Assembly (NCBI RefSeq): GCF_000317245.1
Contig: NZ_AJLJ01000082.1
Span: forward strand, 1-36,991
DNA: 36,991 nucleotides
From: Fischerella muscicola SAG 1427-1 = PCC 73103
GTDB lineage: Bacteria > Cyanobacteriota > Cyanobacteriia > Cyanobacteriales > Nostocaceae
Direction: 5' to 3'
The notes under the pieces were generated by a model. That model was given only the letters and a program-made list of their open reading frames with translations, searched no databases and was not told where the DNA came from. Positions within the stretch are counted from its first letter, which is position 1. Each line of letters opens with the position of its first letter. Of the stretch, positions 1 to 8,303 are shown piece after piece. Made by a program: the position numbers and the translations under genes.

Positions 1-9
1 GGCGAACCC

Positions 10-93
10 AAAAATCATTTCGGCGCATACAAAAATCATTTCGGCGCATACAAAAATCATTTCGGCGCACACAAAAATCATTTCGGCGCACAC
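10..93. repeat. Four-copy 21-bp tandem repeat
   Basis: Four head-to-tail copies of a 21-bp unit, AAAAATCATTTCGGCGCA followed by TAC (copies 1 and 2) or CAC (copies 3 and 4), lie at 10-30, 31-51, 52-72 and 73-93. The copies differ only at that one base. There are no spacers, so this is not a CRISPR array. It may continue to the left of the window. The array lies 54 bp upstream of the ferritin-like gene. No function can be assigned. Confidence 0.95.
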
Positions 94-146
94 AACTTCC
101 TACACTTCCCACACTCCCTTCCAATCACAGATCCCCGATACCTAAC

Positions 147-1001
147 ATGAAAATAGGAAGCAAAGACCACAAAGAACTTTTTTGTCGCAGTTTCATCGAA
201 AGTCATGTGAAGTATGAGCCTGAGAAACTTCCTTGGCCTACTCTTAATACTGAAGCCCTCGAAAGCGTGCGCGGTATTCCCTTTTGGAGAGAAGCACTCG
301 ATACAGAACTAGAAGCAGGAGTGATGGTGAATACCTTTGCACAGACAATCAGCGATCCTTTATTACGAGAAGCGATCGCTCTGCAAGCTATGGAGGAAGA
401 ACGTCATGGTAATCTGATTAAATTTCTGATCGACTATTACGATATTCAGATTTCCCCACTTCCTGAACCTGTACTTCCTAGTAATATCAAAACCGCTTTT
501 CTTGACTTTGGTTTTGGTGAGTGTCTTGATTCTTTCTTAGCCTTTGGTTTATTTGGACTTGCTCGCCGTCACGCAACCCACATCAGCGAAGCATTGTTTG
601 AAATATTTGATGTGGTTTTGAATGAAGAAGCCCGTCACATCATGTTTTTTGTTAATTGGGTGACTTACGAGCAAATTCAGGACGGTAGAAGCAATTGGTT
701 GCGGGGAACAAATGCTGTTTGGCATTATAAGAGAGCGCTGCAAGATAAGATACAAGCTTTTACTGGTTCCAATGAGGAAAAGCAAGAGGGTTTTACTGCC
801 ACTGGTGCTAGTAGCTTTATAGATAATTTAACGCCAGAACTTTTGCTAGCCACCTGTTTAGAAGAAAACGCCCAACGGATGAGTGTATTTGACAAACGAC
901 TCATCCAGCCTCAATTGGTGCCGAACCTTGCAAAAATTGCGCTACGCACTCTCAAACTTATACCTCGGCGTCAATCAAATACCATTTCACAAAATTCTTG
1001 A
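147..1001 (+). CDS. Ferritin-like superfamily diiron protein
   Basis: A 284-residue soluble protein without signal peptide. The middle looks like a ferritin-type four-helix bundle with two pairs of carboxylate/histidine ligands: a Glu in DTELEAG (about residue 54), EEERH (about 83-87), and EEARH (about 171-175) on a later helix. The E-x-x-H spacing in two helices is the hallmark of non-haem diiron proteins of the ferritin/RNR2-like clan. Substrate and partner are unknown; oxygen-dependent chemistry or iron handling is possible by family. The ATG has no clear Shine-Dalgarno, and a 21-bp tandem array lies just upstream. The next gene converges from the other strand. Fold assignment is fairly sure, function is not. 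Confidence 0.75.
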   Translation: MKIGSKDHKELFCRSFIESHVKYEPEKLPWPTLNTEALESVRGIPFWREALDTELEAGVMVNTFAQTISDPLLREAIALQAMEEERHGNLIKFLIDYYDIQISPLPEPVLPSNIKTAFLDFGFGECLDSFLAFGLFGLARRHATHISEALFEIFDVVLNEEARHIMFFVNWVTYEQIQDGRSNWLRGTNAVWHYKRALQDKIQAFTGSNEEKQEGFTATGASSFIDNLTPELLLATCLEENAQRMSVFDKRLIQPQLVPNLAKIALRTLKLIPRRQSNTISQNS

Positions 1002-1032
1002 TCCAAATCCTGCCCCTTGTTCTCCTAATGAA

Positions 1033-1806
1033 CTAACTTAACTTCAAAGGTAAACCATCTTGAAATGTTAACAATTCTCCTGGTTTGATGGGTGTCCAAA
1101 CTTCGTTATCGGTGAGGGGAGTCGTAGCAATCACAGCAACGCGATCGCTTGGAGTTGTCAATTCACTAAAATCTACTGTCACGTCTTGATCAATCAGGTG
1201 AGCAGCAGCAAAAGGGGCTTGTCTGATTATGTAGCAAAGTTTTGTAGAACAGTGAGTAAAAAAGTATTCGCCATCTGACAACAAGAAATTAAAAACACCT
1301 TTTGTCGAAATTTGATCAGTGATATCTCTCAAGACAGGATATATTTTTTCCAGAGAGGGTCTACCTTCAGGAAAACTTTGACGTATAGTTTCTAAAATTA
1401 AGCAAAAAGCTTTTTCACTGTCAGTATTGCCTACAGGTTGATAATATTGCATACCTGTAGGATTGAATTCTGGTAAATCACCATTGTGAGCAAATACCCA
1501 ATACCGTCCCCACAGTTCCCGACGAAAGGGATGGCAATTTTCGAGAACAATTTCACCTTGAGTTGCTTTGCGAATATGGGCTATTACATGGGTGGAGTGA
1601 ATTGGATAGCATCGGACTAATTCTGCTATGGGAGAATTAATCGAGGGTTTGGCATCAATAAACATTCGACACCCTTTGCCCTCAAAAAAAGCAATACCCC
1701 AACCATCACGGTGATCATCAGTTTTTCCCCCCCGTGCCGCAAAGCCTTCAAAAGAAAAGCAAATATCTGTGGGAGTATTGCAATTCATTCCTAGCAGTTG
1801 ACACAT
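1033..1806 (-). CDS. Class II glutamine amidotransferase (YafJ/EgtC-like)
   Basis: A 257-residue protein beginning Met-Cys-Gln-Leu-Leu-Gly, which places the catalytic Cys at position 2 to become the N-terminal nucleophile after Met removal, as in class II (Ntn) glutamine amidotransferases. Further support comes from DHRDGWGIAFF (about 31-41), the conserved AHIRKAT segment (about 76-82), CHPF, and FAHNGDL (about 107-113), which lines the glutamine pocket. There is no synthetase domain, so it belongs to the stand-alone YafJ/EgtC-like group. Members may hydrolyse gamma-glutamyl amides, but the substrate cannot be read from sequence. It converges with the upstream ferritin-like gene (32-bp gap) and is divergent from the PPOX-type gene. 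Confidence 0.85.
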   Translation of the reverse strand: MCQLLGMNCNTPTDICFSFEGFAARGGKTDDHRDGWGIAFFEGKGCRMFIDAKPSINSPIAELVRCYPIHSTHVIAHIRKATQGEIVLENCHPFRRELWGRYWVFAHNGDLPEFNPTGMQYYQPVGNTDSEKAFCLILETIRQSFPEGRPSLEKIYPVLRDITDQISTKGVFNFLLSDGEYFFTHCSTKLCYIIRQAPFAAAHLIDQDVTVDFSELTTPSDRVAVIATTPLTDNEVWTPIKPGELLTFQDGLPLKLS

Positions 1807-2003
1807 GGCGTATTTCTGGACTCAACCTGTTTGAGAATAGGATAATGCAAACTGCTGGGGCTAAATCTGAAGCTTTTCTTACTTTCTCCTAATTGATTGG
1901 AGCAAAATGAAAAAATTGTAGTGTATGACCGATAATTCCTTGATGCTACAGAGCAAGCAGATTTATCTGTGGGGTCAATCCAAAATCTAAAATCCAAAAT
2001 TGT

Positions 2004-2606
2004 ATGAGCAACAATTGCCTTGACCCTATTTCAGAGATTATTAACTCACGCCAAAAAGCCTTTGCTCTCAACGATGTTTGTGCCAATGTCTGTTCTTTTG
2101 CAACTGTAGCAATAGATGGAACTCCAAGAGTACGCATCATGAACCTAAATGGAATCTCTGGACGTTTCTTTGAACTACATTGCAGTGAGCAAAGTGGAAA
2201 ATGGCAAGAACTCAAGCATAGTCCTGCTTATGAGCTTTTACTCTGGTGGCCTTGTGTGGCACGACAGTATAGAATTCGTGGAGAGCTAGAGATTATGCCT
2301 CAATCTCTTGTTGAACAAAGTTGGTTACGCGCTCCCTATTGTTTCAAGCTTCTTGATCGTTTTTATGAGGAGTATCAGCCATTAGGTTCCAAACTACAAA
2401 ACCAGAAATTGCTACTGTCTTCTCTAAATAATCTCAAAATCAAATACCCAAGTGAGCAACAAGTTCCACCTCCACAGCATTTACGGGGTTTTTACTGCAA
2501 AGCAGACTGGATTGAATCTCTTTATATTGATGATCTTCGTGTTCACGAAAGACATTGCTATGCGTACATTGATGATCAATGGCATCATGAGCTACTGGTT
2601 CCTTGA
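2004..2606 (+). CDS. PPOX-class FMN-binding protein (alr4036-like family)
   Basis: A 200-residue protein with a pyridoxamine-5'-phosphate-oxidase split-barrel fold. The segment FATVAIDGTPRVRIMNLNGI (about 31-50) is the typical FMN-binding beta-hairpin region. A second block around WWPCVARQYRIRGELEIMP (about 81-99) and a C-terminal W..H-containing segment complete the pattern of the cyanobacterial PPOX family modelled as TIGR04026, the alr4036 family. It probably binds FMN and carries out a redox reaction; whether it oxidises pyridoxamine phosphate is not known. It is a single gene that ends convergently with the SDR gene, with a hairpin between them. Confidence 0.75.
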   Translation: MSNNCLDPISEIINSRQKAFALNDVCANVCSFATVAIDGTPRVRIMNLNGISGRFFELHCSEQSGKWQELKHSPAYELLLWWPCVARQYRIRGELEIMPQSLVEQSWLRAPYCFKLLDRFYEEYQPLGSKLQNQKLLLSSLNNLKIKYPSEQQVPPPQHLRGFYCKADWIESLYIDDLRVHERHCYAYIDDQWHHELLVP

Positions 2607-2616
2607 TCCATATATT

Positions 2617-2638
2617 GCTAAGGGTTGAAACCCCTAGC
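2617..2638. terminator. Hairpin between convergent genes
   Basis: GCTAAGGG and CCCCTAGC pair at seven of eight positions around a TTGAAA loop. The hairpin sits in the 43-bp gap between the stop codons of the PPOX gene (plus) and the SDR gene (minus). Position and symmetry suit a bidirectional terminator, but there is no strong T-run on either side. Confidence 0.45.
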
Positions 2639-2649
2639 TAGGTAGTTCA

Positions 2650-3567
2650 CTAAAGAATTGTTTCTAAAGCTGGTTGCAAATTAGGATATTGAAAATTAAA
2701 GCCGCTTTCTAGGGTGCGTTTAGGAAGGACTTTTTGCCCTTCTAAAACTACTATCGCTCCGTCTCCCAAAAGCGCTTCTATGGCAAAATTAGGAACAGGC
2801 AACCAGGAAGGACGATGCATAACTTTGCCCATGGTTGTGGATAATTCTGACATACGAATCGGATGAGGAGCAGTCGCATTATATATGCCTGACATTTCTG
2901 AGTTAGTTAAAGCTTGGATAATCAACTTGACTAAATCATCTATGTGAATCCACGAAAACCACTGTTTGCCGCTACCAATAGGCCCACCAGCAAAAAGTTT
3001 GAAGGGTGTAATCATTTTACCCAAAGCTCCACCCAGACCCAAAACAATACCGAAACGTAAAATTACGAGTCTGACACCAGCTTCTGTGACTTTTGTTGCT
3101 TCCGCTTCCCAAGCTTGACAAACTTGAGCGAGAAAATCGTTACCAGATGGGCTTGTTTCATCGAAAGTAGCGGTTTCGCTAGTGCCGTAATAACCGATAG
3201 CAGAAGCATTAACTAGAACACTAGGTTTAGTATTAGCCTTGGTTATTGCTTCCACGATTTTTTGAGTAGTCAGTTTACGGCTATTGAGAATTTCTTGTTT
3301 TCGTTGTGGTGTCCACCGTCCCTCACCTATGGGTTCACCCGTCAAATTAACTACACCATCACATGTGGCGATCGCCTCTTGCCAACTACCAGATACTGTC
3401 GGTGTATAAGCAATAATTTCTACATTAGGAAAAGCTTGCCTGGGAAAAACTTTTTGGGCATGGGCAACATTACGAGTTAAAACTAATACCGTGTTGCCAT
3501 CTTTGTGGAGCTGTTCTACTAAGCGACTACCGACAAATCCTGTTGCACCACTTACTGCTACTTTCAT
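2650..3567 (-). CDS. TIGR01777-type NAD(P)-dependent epimerase/SDR
   Basis: A 305-residue extended short-chain dehydrogenase. The N-terminal dinucleotide-binding motif is SGATGFVGSRL (about 6-16). Next come NLTGEPI (about 74-80), SAIGYYG (about 123-129) carrying the active-site Tyr region, and a WIHIDDLVKLI block (about 207-217). The C-terminal part, with NFAIEALLGDGAIVVLEGQK and FNFQYPNLQPAL, is the DUF1731 tail that marks the TIGR01777 subfamily. These proteins are common in cyanobacteria and plastids, but their substrate is not established. The ATG is followed at once by the Rossmann strand, so the start is well placed. Confidence 0.85.
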   Translation of the reverse strand: MKVAVSGATGFVGSRLVEQLHKDGNTVLVLTRNVAHAQKVFPRQAFPNVEIIAYTPTVSGSWQEAIATCDGVVNLTGEPIGEGRWTPQRKQEILNSRKLTTQKIVEAITKANTKPSVLVNASAIGYYGTSETATFDETSPSGNDFLAQVCQAWEAEATKVTEAGVRLVILRFGIVLGLGGALGKMITPFKLFAGGPIGSGKQWFSWIHIDDLVKLIIQALTNSEMSGIYNATAPHPIRMSELSTTMGKVMHRPSWLPVPNFAIEALLGDGAIVVLEGQKVLPKRTLESGFNFQYPNLQPALETIL

Positions 3568-3696
3568 GATTTAACCTCTATCAATCCCTATTTTAAAGTT
3601 TTTTATTCCAAAATCTAAAATCCAATAGTTATGACTTGCGTTTAAGATGGTTCGATATTATAGGATGGACTGAGTGTTACAAGGCTTGGGGCTATT

Positions 3697-4044
3697 ATGG
3701 CTCGCTATACCTGTTCGTTTATTCTTTCTATTGATATTAACCATCTCCAGCCGTTACTTATAGAACTGCTGCAAGACTGCAACCTAGATGTACAGTACTA
3801 TACATTGGATTACATCATGGCACGTGAGATAGTCGGTACTGTTTCTTACTCCAAAATGGTGACAGTAGAAGTACTGATTGATAAAAGCACAGCTACAGAA
3901 ACTGAAACCAGAATGAGTATTGTGATTAAAAACCAGGAACTACCACTCCAGGTAGATAATCACTGTCGGCAGGTGTTTGAGTATATTAAGCAGGCAATTG
4001 AAGACAACCGTAATTGGCATCTGATTCAAAGCCTTGCAGGATAA
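3697..4044 (+). CDS. Conserved cyanobacterial-type hypothetical protein
   Basis: A 115-residue protein without signal peptide or membrane segment. It starts MARYTCSFILSIDINHLQPL, and has a predicted alternation of beta strands and helices ending in an amphipathic helix (FEYIKQAIEDN). I do not recognise a characterised domain; the composition and compact size suggest a small alpha/beta protein. It stands alone, 129 bp from the divergent SDR start, and converges with the FHA gene beyond a perfect hairpin. The reading frame is uninterrupted and codon use resembles its neighbours, so it is very likely a real gene. Confidence 0.7.
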   Translation: MARYTCSFILSIDINHLQPLLIELLQDCNLDVQYYTLDYIMAREIVGTVSYSKMVTVEVLIDKSTATETETRMSIVIKNQELPLQVDNHCRQVFEYIKQAIEDNRNWHLIQSLAG

Positions 4045-4077
4045 TTACAAATGCTTGTAACCAAGGGCATCTGCTAC

Positions 4078-4101
4078 AGCTAGCTTTGTGCCAAGCTAGC
4101 T
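4078..4101. terminator. Perfect 9-bp stem between convergent genes
   Basis: AGCTAGCTT (4078-4086) is the exact reverse complement of AAGCTAGCT (4093-4101), with a 6-base loop TGTGCC. It lies 33 bp after the stop of the 115-residue gene and about 55 bp after the stop of the convergent FHA gene. There is no long T-tract, so terminator function is inferred from structure and position. Confidence 0.5.
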
Positions 4102-4155
4102 TATAGCCAAATTTGACAGAACATATTAGACCAATATATTAGACCAACAAACTTT

Positions 4156-4659
4156 TTAGTCTTCTAGATCTTCTGTCATGCCGGGGTTGATCAGTGTAAT
4201 GTCATACTCGCTGGCATCAGTCTGACCAGGTGGTACTGTATCACGTTTTAACAAATAATATATGGCACGTACTTGAGGACCAAAAACAACTTCGTCTTCA
4301 TTTTTAAGGTCATAGGCTGAGAGCTTGCGCCCATTAATCATCAGACCATTAGAGCTAGGCTTGCCTCTAGCGTCGCCATCAATAATTCGATAATAATGAC
4401 TGTTGCTGCGATCGTTTCTGGGTAATCTTACTAATGTGGCGTGACGGCGCGAGACGAATTGTGAAACTAAACGGATGTCACATTCTCGATCTCGACCAAT
4501 AGAATAAATAGGACGCTCTAGAGTGAATTCCTTACGTCCTTGATCGTCTTCCACAATCAGTATATGGCTTTCATGGTTTTCTGCTGCCATTGACAAATCG
4601 TTACTATAATCGGTTGAAGTCTTATTAATTAAGAATTGTTTAGAATCGTTTTCTGCCAT
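4156..4659 (-). CDS. FHA-domain protein
   Basis: A 167-residue protein with one forkhead-associated domain, about residues 45-140. The core motifs are IYSIGRDRECDIRL (Gly-Arg of the phosphothreonine pocket), FVSRRHATL (Ser and His of the same pocket), SSNGLMINGRKL (the conserved NG turn) and DEVVFG. FHA domains bind phosphothreonine peptides, so this is probably an adaptor in Ser/Thr kinase signalling. The N-terminal 40 residues are polar and probably disordered, and the acidic C-terminal tail includes DITLINPGMTEDLED. An internal Met at about residue 24 is a possible alternative start. No kinase gene is nearby. Confidence 0.88.
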   Translation of the reverse strand: MAENDSKQFLINKTSTDYSNDLSMAAENHESHILIVEDDQGRKEFTLERPIYSIGRDRECDIRLVSQFVSRRHATLVRLPRNDRSNSHYYRIIDGDARGKPSSNGLMINGRKLSAYDLKNEDEVVFGPQVRAIYYLLKRDTVPPGQTDASEYDITLINPGMTEDLED

Positions 4660-4977
4660 TCTCTCAACCAGAGTCTGTGCTACTTCATAGTAATGGCTAA
4701 GAATAAAACAACAATGTAATGTTTTACTCCTTAGTATCTTTAGTATCTACAGTGACCTTTACTGGCGCTCTGGAAACAGAGTCAAGGATTTCGTGAGATT
4801 TTTTAAATAGTGACTATCGATTTAGTTTAACCTGAGACAGGCAGAACGGATATTCGCTCTTTTAAAATATTAAGGCTAAATATCTTACAAAAAATTAGAT
4901 GGGATGCATAAAAGCTACTTACTTTAATCATTCTGGTAAACCTCTCCTTGGTGGGGAGAGGTTTTTATATTTTTGTC
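4660..4977. other. Intergenic gap between FHA and copper ATPase genes
   Basis: About 320 bases with no credible open frame. The right end contains the 10-bp hairpin described separately. The rest is AT-rich and probably carries the FHA promoter, but I cannot point to a convincing -35/-10 pair. Confidence 0.6.
4938..4970. terminator. Strong hairpin after the copper ATPase gene
   Basis: AAACCTCTCC (4938-4947) pairs perfectly with GGAGAGGTTT (4955-4964) around a 7-base loop. On the plus strand it is followed by a T-rich tract; on the minus strand the stem itself ends in TTT. It begins 14 bp beyond the ATPase stop codon, so it is a good candidate terminator for that gene despite the better T-run facing the other way. 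Confidence 0.65.
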
Positions 4978-7458
4978 TTAGCGATGAGCAAATCGCCGTA
5001 GTAGTAAGGAATTGGTAACGACACTAACCGAGCTAAAAGCCATTAAAGCCGCAGCGCTAGCAGGACTAAGGACAAAATGCAGACTGGGTAATAGGACACC
5101 AGCCGCTAAGGGAATTCCCAATGTGTTGTATGCAAAAGCCCAAAACAAATTTTGGCGAATTTTGTTGAAAGTCACCCGACTCAGTTGAATTGACTCTAGT
5201 ACATCTGTTAAACAATTTCGCATCAAGACAATATCAGCCGTTTCAATCGCCACATCTGTACCAGTGTGTAGGGCAATACCAATATCTGCTTGAGACAAAG
5301 CCGGAGCATCGTTGATGCCATCTCCTACCATTGCGACTATGGATTTTGGATTGGCAGTTGTTTCACTGTCCCCATTTTGAAGAGATTGTATGACATTTGC
5401 TTTCTTGGCTGGAGGTACACCCGCCATCACCTCAGCAGTCTCTAGTCCTAATTGGTTGGCAATAGCGATCGCAGCAGCTGTTGTATCACCACTGAGGAGC
5501 ATAACTCGCAACCCCATCTGCCGCAATTTGTCTACAGCTGCTTTTGCATCTGGTCTGAGGCTGTCTTGAATAGCAATGAGTCCGGCGACTATTCCAGCAA
5601 TTGCCACTGCTACAACAGTTTTACCATCCTCTGCTAACGTCTCTGCCTGCTTGTGTACATTTTCATCAACGGCAATTCCATGCCAACTCAACCAATCCCA
5701 ATTTCCCAACAGTACTAAATTGCCTTCGACCACAGCAGAAACACCAAGTCCCGGTTCTGTGTGAAAGTCAGTAGCTGGTGGAATTACTAACTCTTGCTGC
5801 TGTGCTTGGTTACGAATTGCTGTCGCGAGAGGATGACAAGTACCACTTTCGACCGCAGCTGCGAGTTGTAACAGGTATTGAGCATTGGGAAGAGAGTTGT
5901 TAAATAATTCTCCTTGTCCCCCAAGTCCTCCCTCTAACACAACACAATCCGTTACCGTGGGATTACCAGTTGTCAGCGTACCTGTTTTATCGAAAACAAT
6001 GGTATCCATCTGGTGGACTTTTTCTAAAACATCACCGCCTTTGATTAATAGACCTCGTTCGGCAGCGATCGCAGTTCCGATCAAAAGTGCTGTAGGTGTA
6101 GCTAGTCCCAAAGCACAAGGACAAGATACGACCATTACTGCAATTGCTAATTTCAAACTGACTAATAGCGGAGAGTGATAAATGGGTACAGTTACACCAC
6201 TAGAGTGATGAGCCATATCCGCCATATCCATGCCAGGGGACATAGTGACATCTTGCCAAACATGAGTGCCAATAAAGTACCAAAACAAAAATGTCAATAC
6301 AGCCGTCGCTAGTACACCGTAGGTAAAGTATCCAGCAACTGTATCTGCTAATTTCTGTACGGGTGCTTTTCGAGTTTGTGCTGCTTCCACTAGGGCAACA
6401 ATTTGTGCCAAAGTGGTATCACTACCTGTGCGGGTTGCTTCAATTGCGATCGCTCCTGATTGGTTGAGTGTTCCAGCTGTCACGGTATCTTCTTTTTGCT
6501 TCAGCACTGGTACAGCTTCCCCAGTCAGCATTGACTCATCAACAGTTGTTTGACCATCTATCACGACGCCATCAACTGGAATTTTGTCTCCTGGCAGAAC
6601 TTGTAACCACTCACCCACACGCACTTGTTCCGCAGGAATTTCTATAATCTCGCTCATAGAAGGTTGTACAGACGCGCCATGGTGCGTTTCTACAACCCCT
6701 TTGGGAATCAATCTTGCTACCTGGGGCTGGAGATCAAGCAAGTTTTTAAATGCAGCGGTAACTTGACCTCTGGCTTGTTTTTCTAATGTTCTTCCCAATA
6801 AAATAAAGCCCAACATCATCACAGGTTCATCAAAGAAGCATTCCCAACCAAGTTGAGGAAACAACAGAGCCACCAAACTAGCTGTGTAGGCGATCAGCGT
6901 CCCCAAGCCGACGAGAGTATTCATATTGGGTGTATTCCGTCGCCAACTCACCCAGCCATCTACCAAAATCGATCGCCCAGGAAGGAGTAGCGCTACCGTT
7001 GCTAATCCACAGTGAAACCAGATGTTATGCAAAATAGGTAGCACAATGCCACCAATGTTGCCCAAGTGTCCAATAGTTGACAGCACCAGAAGTAATGCAG
7101 CAATTATCAACTGTCTACGTGCAGACTGAATTTCTTGGCGCTGTCGTTCCGCTGGATCTATTTTGCCTTGGTTTTCATCGTTGAATTTCCCACTTGCTTG
7201 CCTGAGTTGAGACGGAAATCCCGCCGCAGTCAATTGCTGTGCCAGTGCATCTGCATCCACCGCACCAGCTTCTAGCTCTACGACAGCAATTTCTGTTGCC
7301 AGATTTACACTAGCACTCTTCACTCCAGGAGATTGAACTAGCTGTCGTTCAACAGCCTTTACACAGCCACCGCACTTCATACCCCCAACATCTAAGATGA
7401 TTTTCTCAGTTATGGGAGATGATTCTGAGGAAAGGTTAGTTTTTGAGACAAGGTGCAT
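4978..7458 (-). CDS. Copper-transporting P1B-type ATPase
   Basis: An 826-residue heavy-metal ATPase. An N-terminal HMA domain has the metal motif GMKCGGC (about 26-32). The transport Cys-Pro-Cys lies in SCPCALGLATPT (about 445-456). The phosphorylation site is DKTGTLTTG (about 490), followed by the nucleotide-binding HP motif in TCHPLATAI and the hinge VAMVGDGINDAPAL. About eight membrane segments fit the hydropathy. The loop before the CPC helix is rich in Met and His (MSPGMDMADMAHHSSG). These features mean Cu(I) (or Ag(I)) transport. Cyanobacteria have CtaA (cell membrane) and PacS (thylakoid) types, and I cannot tell which this is. No CsoR/CopY-like regulator or copper chaperone is adjacent. 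Confidence 0.93.
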   Translation of the reverse strand: MHLVSKTNLSSESSPITEKIILDVGGMKCGGCVKAVERQLVQSPGVKSASVNLATEIAVVELEAGAVDADALAQQLTAAGFPSQLRQASGKFNDENQGKIDPAERQRQEIQSARRQLIIAALLLVLSTIGHLGNIGGIVLPILHNIWFHCGLATVALLLPGRSILVDGWVSWRRNTPNMNTLVGLGTLIAYTASLVALLFPQLGWECFFDEPVMMLGFILLGRTLEKQARGQVTAAFKNLLDLQPQVARLIPKGVVETHHGASVQPSMSEIIEIPAEQVRVGEWLQVLPGDKIPVDGVVIDGQTTVDESMLTGEAVPVLKQKEDTVTAGTLNQSGAIAIEATRTGSDTTLAQIVALVEAAQTRKAPVQKLADTVAGYFTYGVLATAVLTFLFWYFIGTHVWQDVTMSPGMDMADMAHHSSGVTVPIYHSPLLVSLKLAIAVMVVSCPCALGLATPTALLIGTAIAAERGLLIKGGDVLEKVHQMDTIVFDKTGTLTTGNPTVTDCVVLEGGLGGQGELFNNSLPNAQYLLQLAAAVESGTCHPLATAIRNQAQQQELVIPPATDFHTEPGLGVSAVVEGNLVLLGNWDWLSWHGIAVDENVHKQAETLAEDGKTVVAVAIAGIVAGLIAIQDSLRPDAKAAVDKLRQMGLRVMLLSGDTTAAAIAIANQLGLETAEVMAGVPPAKKANVIQSLQNGDSETTANPKSIVAMVGDGINDAPALSQADIGIALHTGTDVAIETADIVLMRNCLTDVLESIQLSRVTFNKIRQNLFWAFAYNTLGIPLAAGVLLPSLHFVLSPASAAALMAFSSVSVVTNSLLLRRFAHR

Positions 7459-7708
7459 GGAATAAATTTAAATTTGTTACGAAATGTCAACGCCTTACAG
7501 ACTTCTTGCAGCATCCAGGAAAAAGTTCAGTTGTCAAGGGTAAGAGTTATAAGAATTAAGAAGTCTTTGCCTTTTACCTTTTCCAACAAGAGTACCTCTA
7601 GCTCTTATGCAATCAGTCTAAAAGTGCGGCTAAACCACACCTCTATTTCGAGAGTAGGCGAAATTCGCAACAACGACTTTATGTCAATAATGTGAAGTTT
7701 TATTAAGT

Positions 7709-7903
7709 TTATGACTCAGTTGATTCTTTACGACTCCAGCGCAGATATGTCCAATAGATGATGACAGCAAATTGTGTTGGCATTAGAGCAATTTGACTTC
7801 TGAAAAAAGGATTTATATCTAAATTAGATATAGTAGTAAAATATACCAATCCTAATAAAGCAAAAAATACTAAAGATATATACTTACGTTTGATAATTAG
7901 CAT
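7709..7903 (-). CDS. Small two-helix membrane protein, hypothetical
   Basis: A 64-residue open frame with two hydrophobic stretches, about residues 10-24 (YISLVFFALLGLVYF) and 37-53 (ALMPTQFAVIIYWTYL), and basic residues at both ends. No motif is recognised and there is no clear Shine-Dalgarno before the ATG. It lies between the divergent copper ATPase start and the TM2-domain gene, both also on the minus strand. The membrane-like composition argues for a real gene, but it could be a chance frame in AT-rich DNA. Confidence 0.45.
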   Translation of the reverse strand: MLIIKRKYISLVFFALLGLVYFTTISNLDINPFFRSQIALMPTQFAVIIYWTYLRWSRKESTES

Positions 7904-7988
7904 ATCAGTATAAGGCAGAGAGTGTCGGGGATTGGGGATTCTCCGTCATGAGACGCATTCGCGTTCAGGGATTGTGCATGGAGCATTA

Positions 7989-8027
7989 TTAACTACTAAC
8001 TACTAACCACTAACAACCAATAACCAA
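7989..8027. repeat. Short tandem heptamer-type repeat (TAACTAC/TAACCAA variants)
   Basis: A run of degenerate 7-base units such as AACTACT, AACCACT and AACCAAT directly abuts the TM2 gene stop codon. This is the class of short tandemly repeated sequences typical of filamentous cyanobacteria. Confidence 0.75.
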
Positions 8028-8303
8028 CTAAAACCAACCTTGTTTGTTAACAAAGTAAGTATCAACAAATTGGTTGTAAGACTTGTTGAGGTAGATCATC
8101 CCTTCTAACAAACCCACAAGCTGCATGATGAATAAGGTTAAACCGTAAGTAAAATAACCTCCTACCAAAGAAATCACGAGCATAATAAAGCCCTCTGCGG
8201 TATAACCCAAAACAAACTTATGAATACCAAGACCTCCTAACATAATGCCACTGTACCCAGCTAACAGTTGTTTGGTGGCATGACTGGGGTTGAGATTTGC
8301 CAT
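8028..8303 (-). CDS. TM2-domain membrane protein
   Basis: A 91-residue protein with the TM2 domain pattern: a first hydrophobic helix with YSGIMLGGLGIHKFVLGYTA (about 18-37), a short loop, and a second helix region LVGGYFTYGLTLFIMQLVGLLEGMIYL (about 46-72; quoted in part as LTLFIMQLVGLLEG). The G-x-x-G-x-H-x-F/Y-x-x-G core is the TM2 signature. Function of bacterial TM2 proteins is not established. The ATG begins MANLNPSHATKQLLAGY. It is a single gene followed by a heptamer repeat and preceded by a 960-bp gene-free region that presumably carries its promoter. Confidence 0.82.
   Translation of the reverse strand: MANLNPSHATKQLLAGYSGIMLGGLGIHKFVLGYTAEGFIMLVISLVGGYFTYGLTLFIMQLVGLLEGMIYLNKSYNQFVDTYFVNKQGWF

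Noticed and set aside
10..93. CRISPR-like repeats
   Set aside because: The 21-bp units are directly adjacent with no spacers, and no cas gene is in the window.
7453..7695. 80-codon plus-strand frame beside the copper ATPase start
   Set aside because: No domain, no ribosome binding site, and it overlaps the leader of the ATPase gene; regarded as a chance frame.
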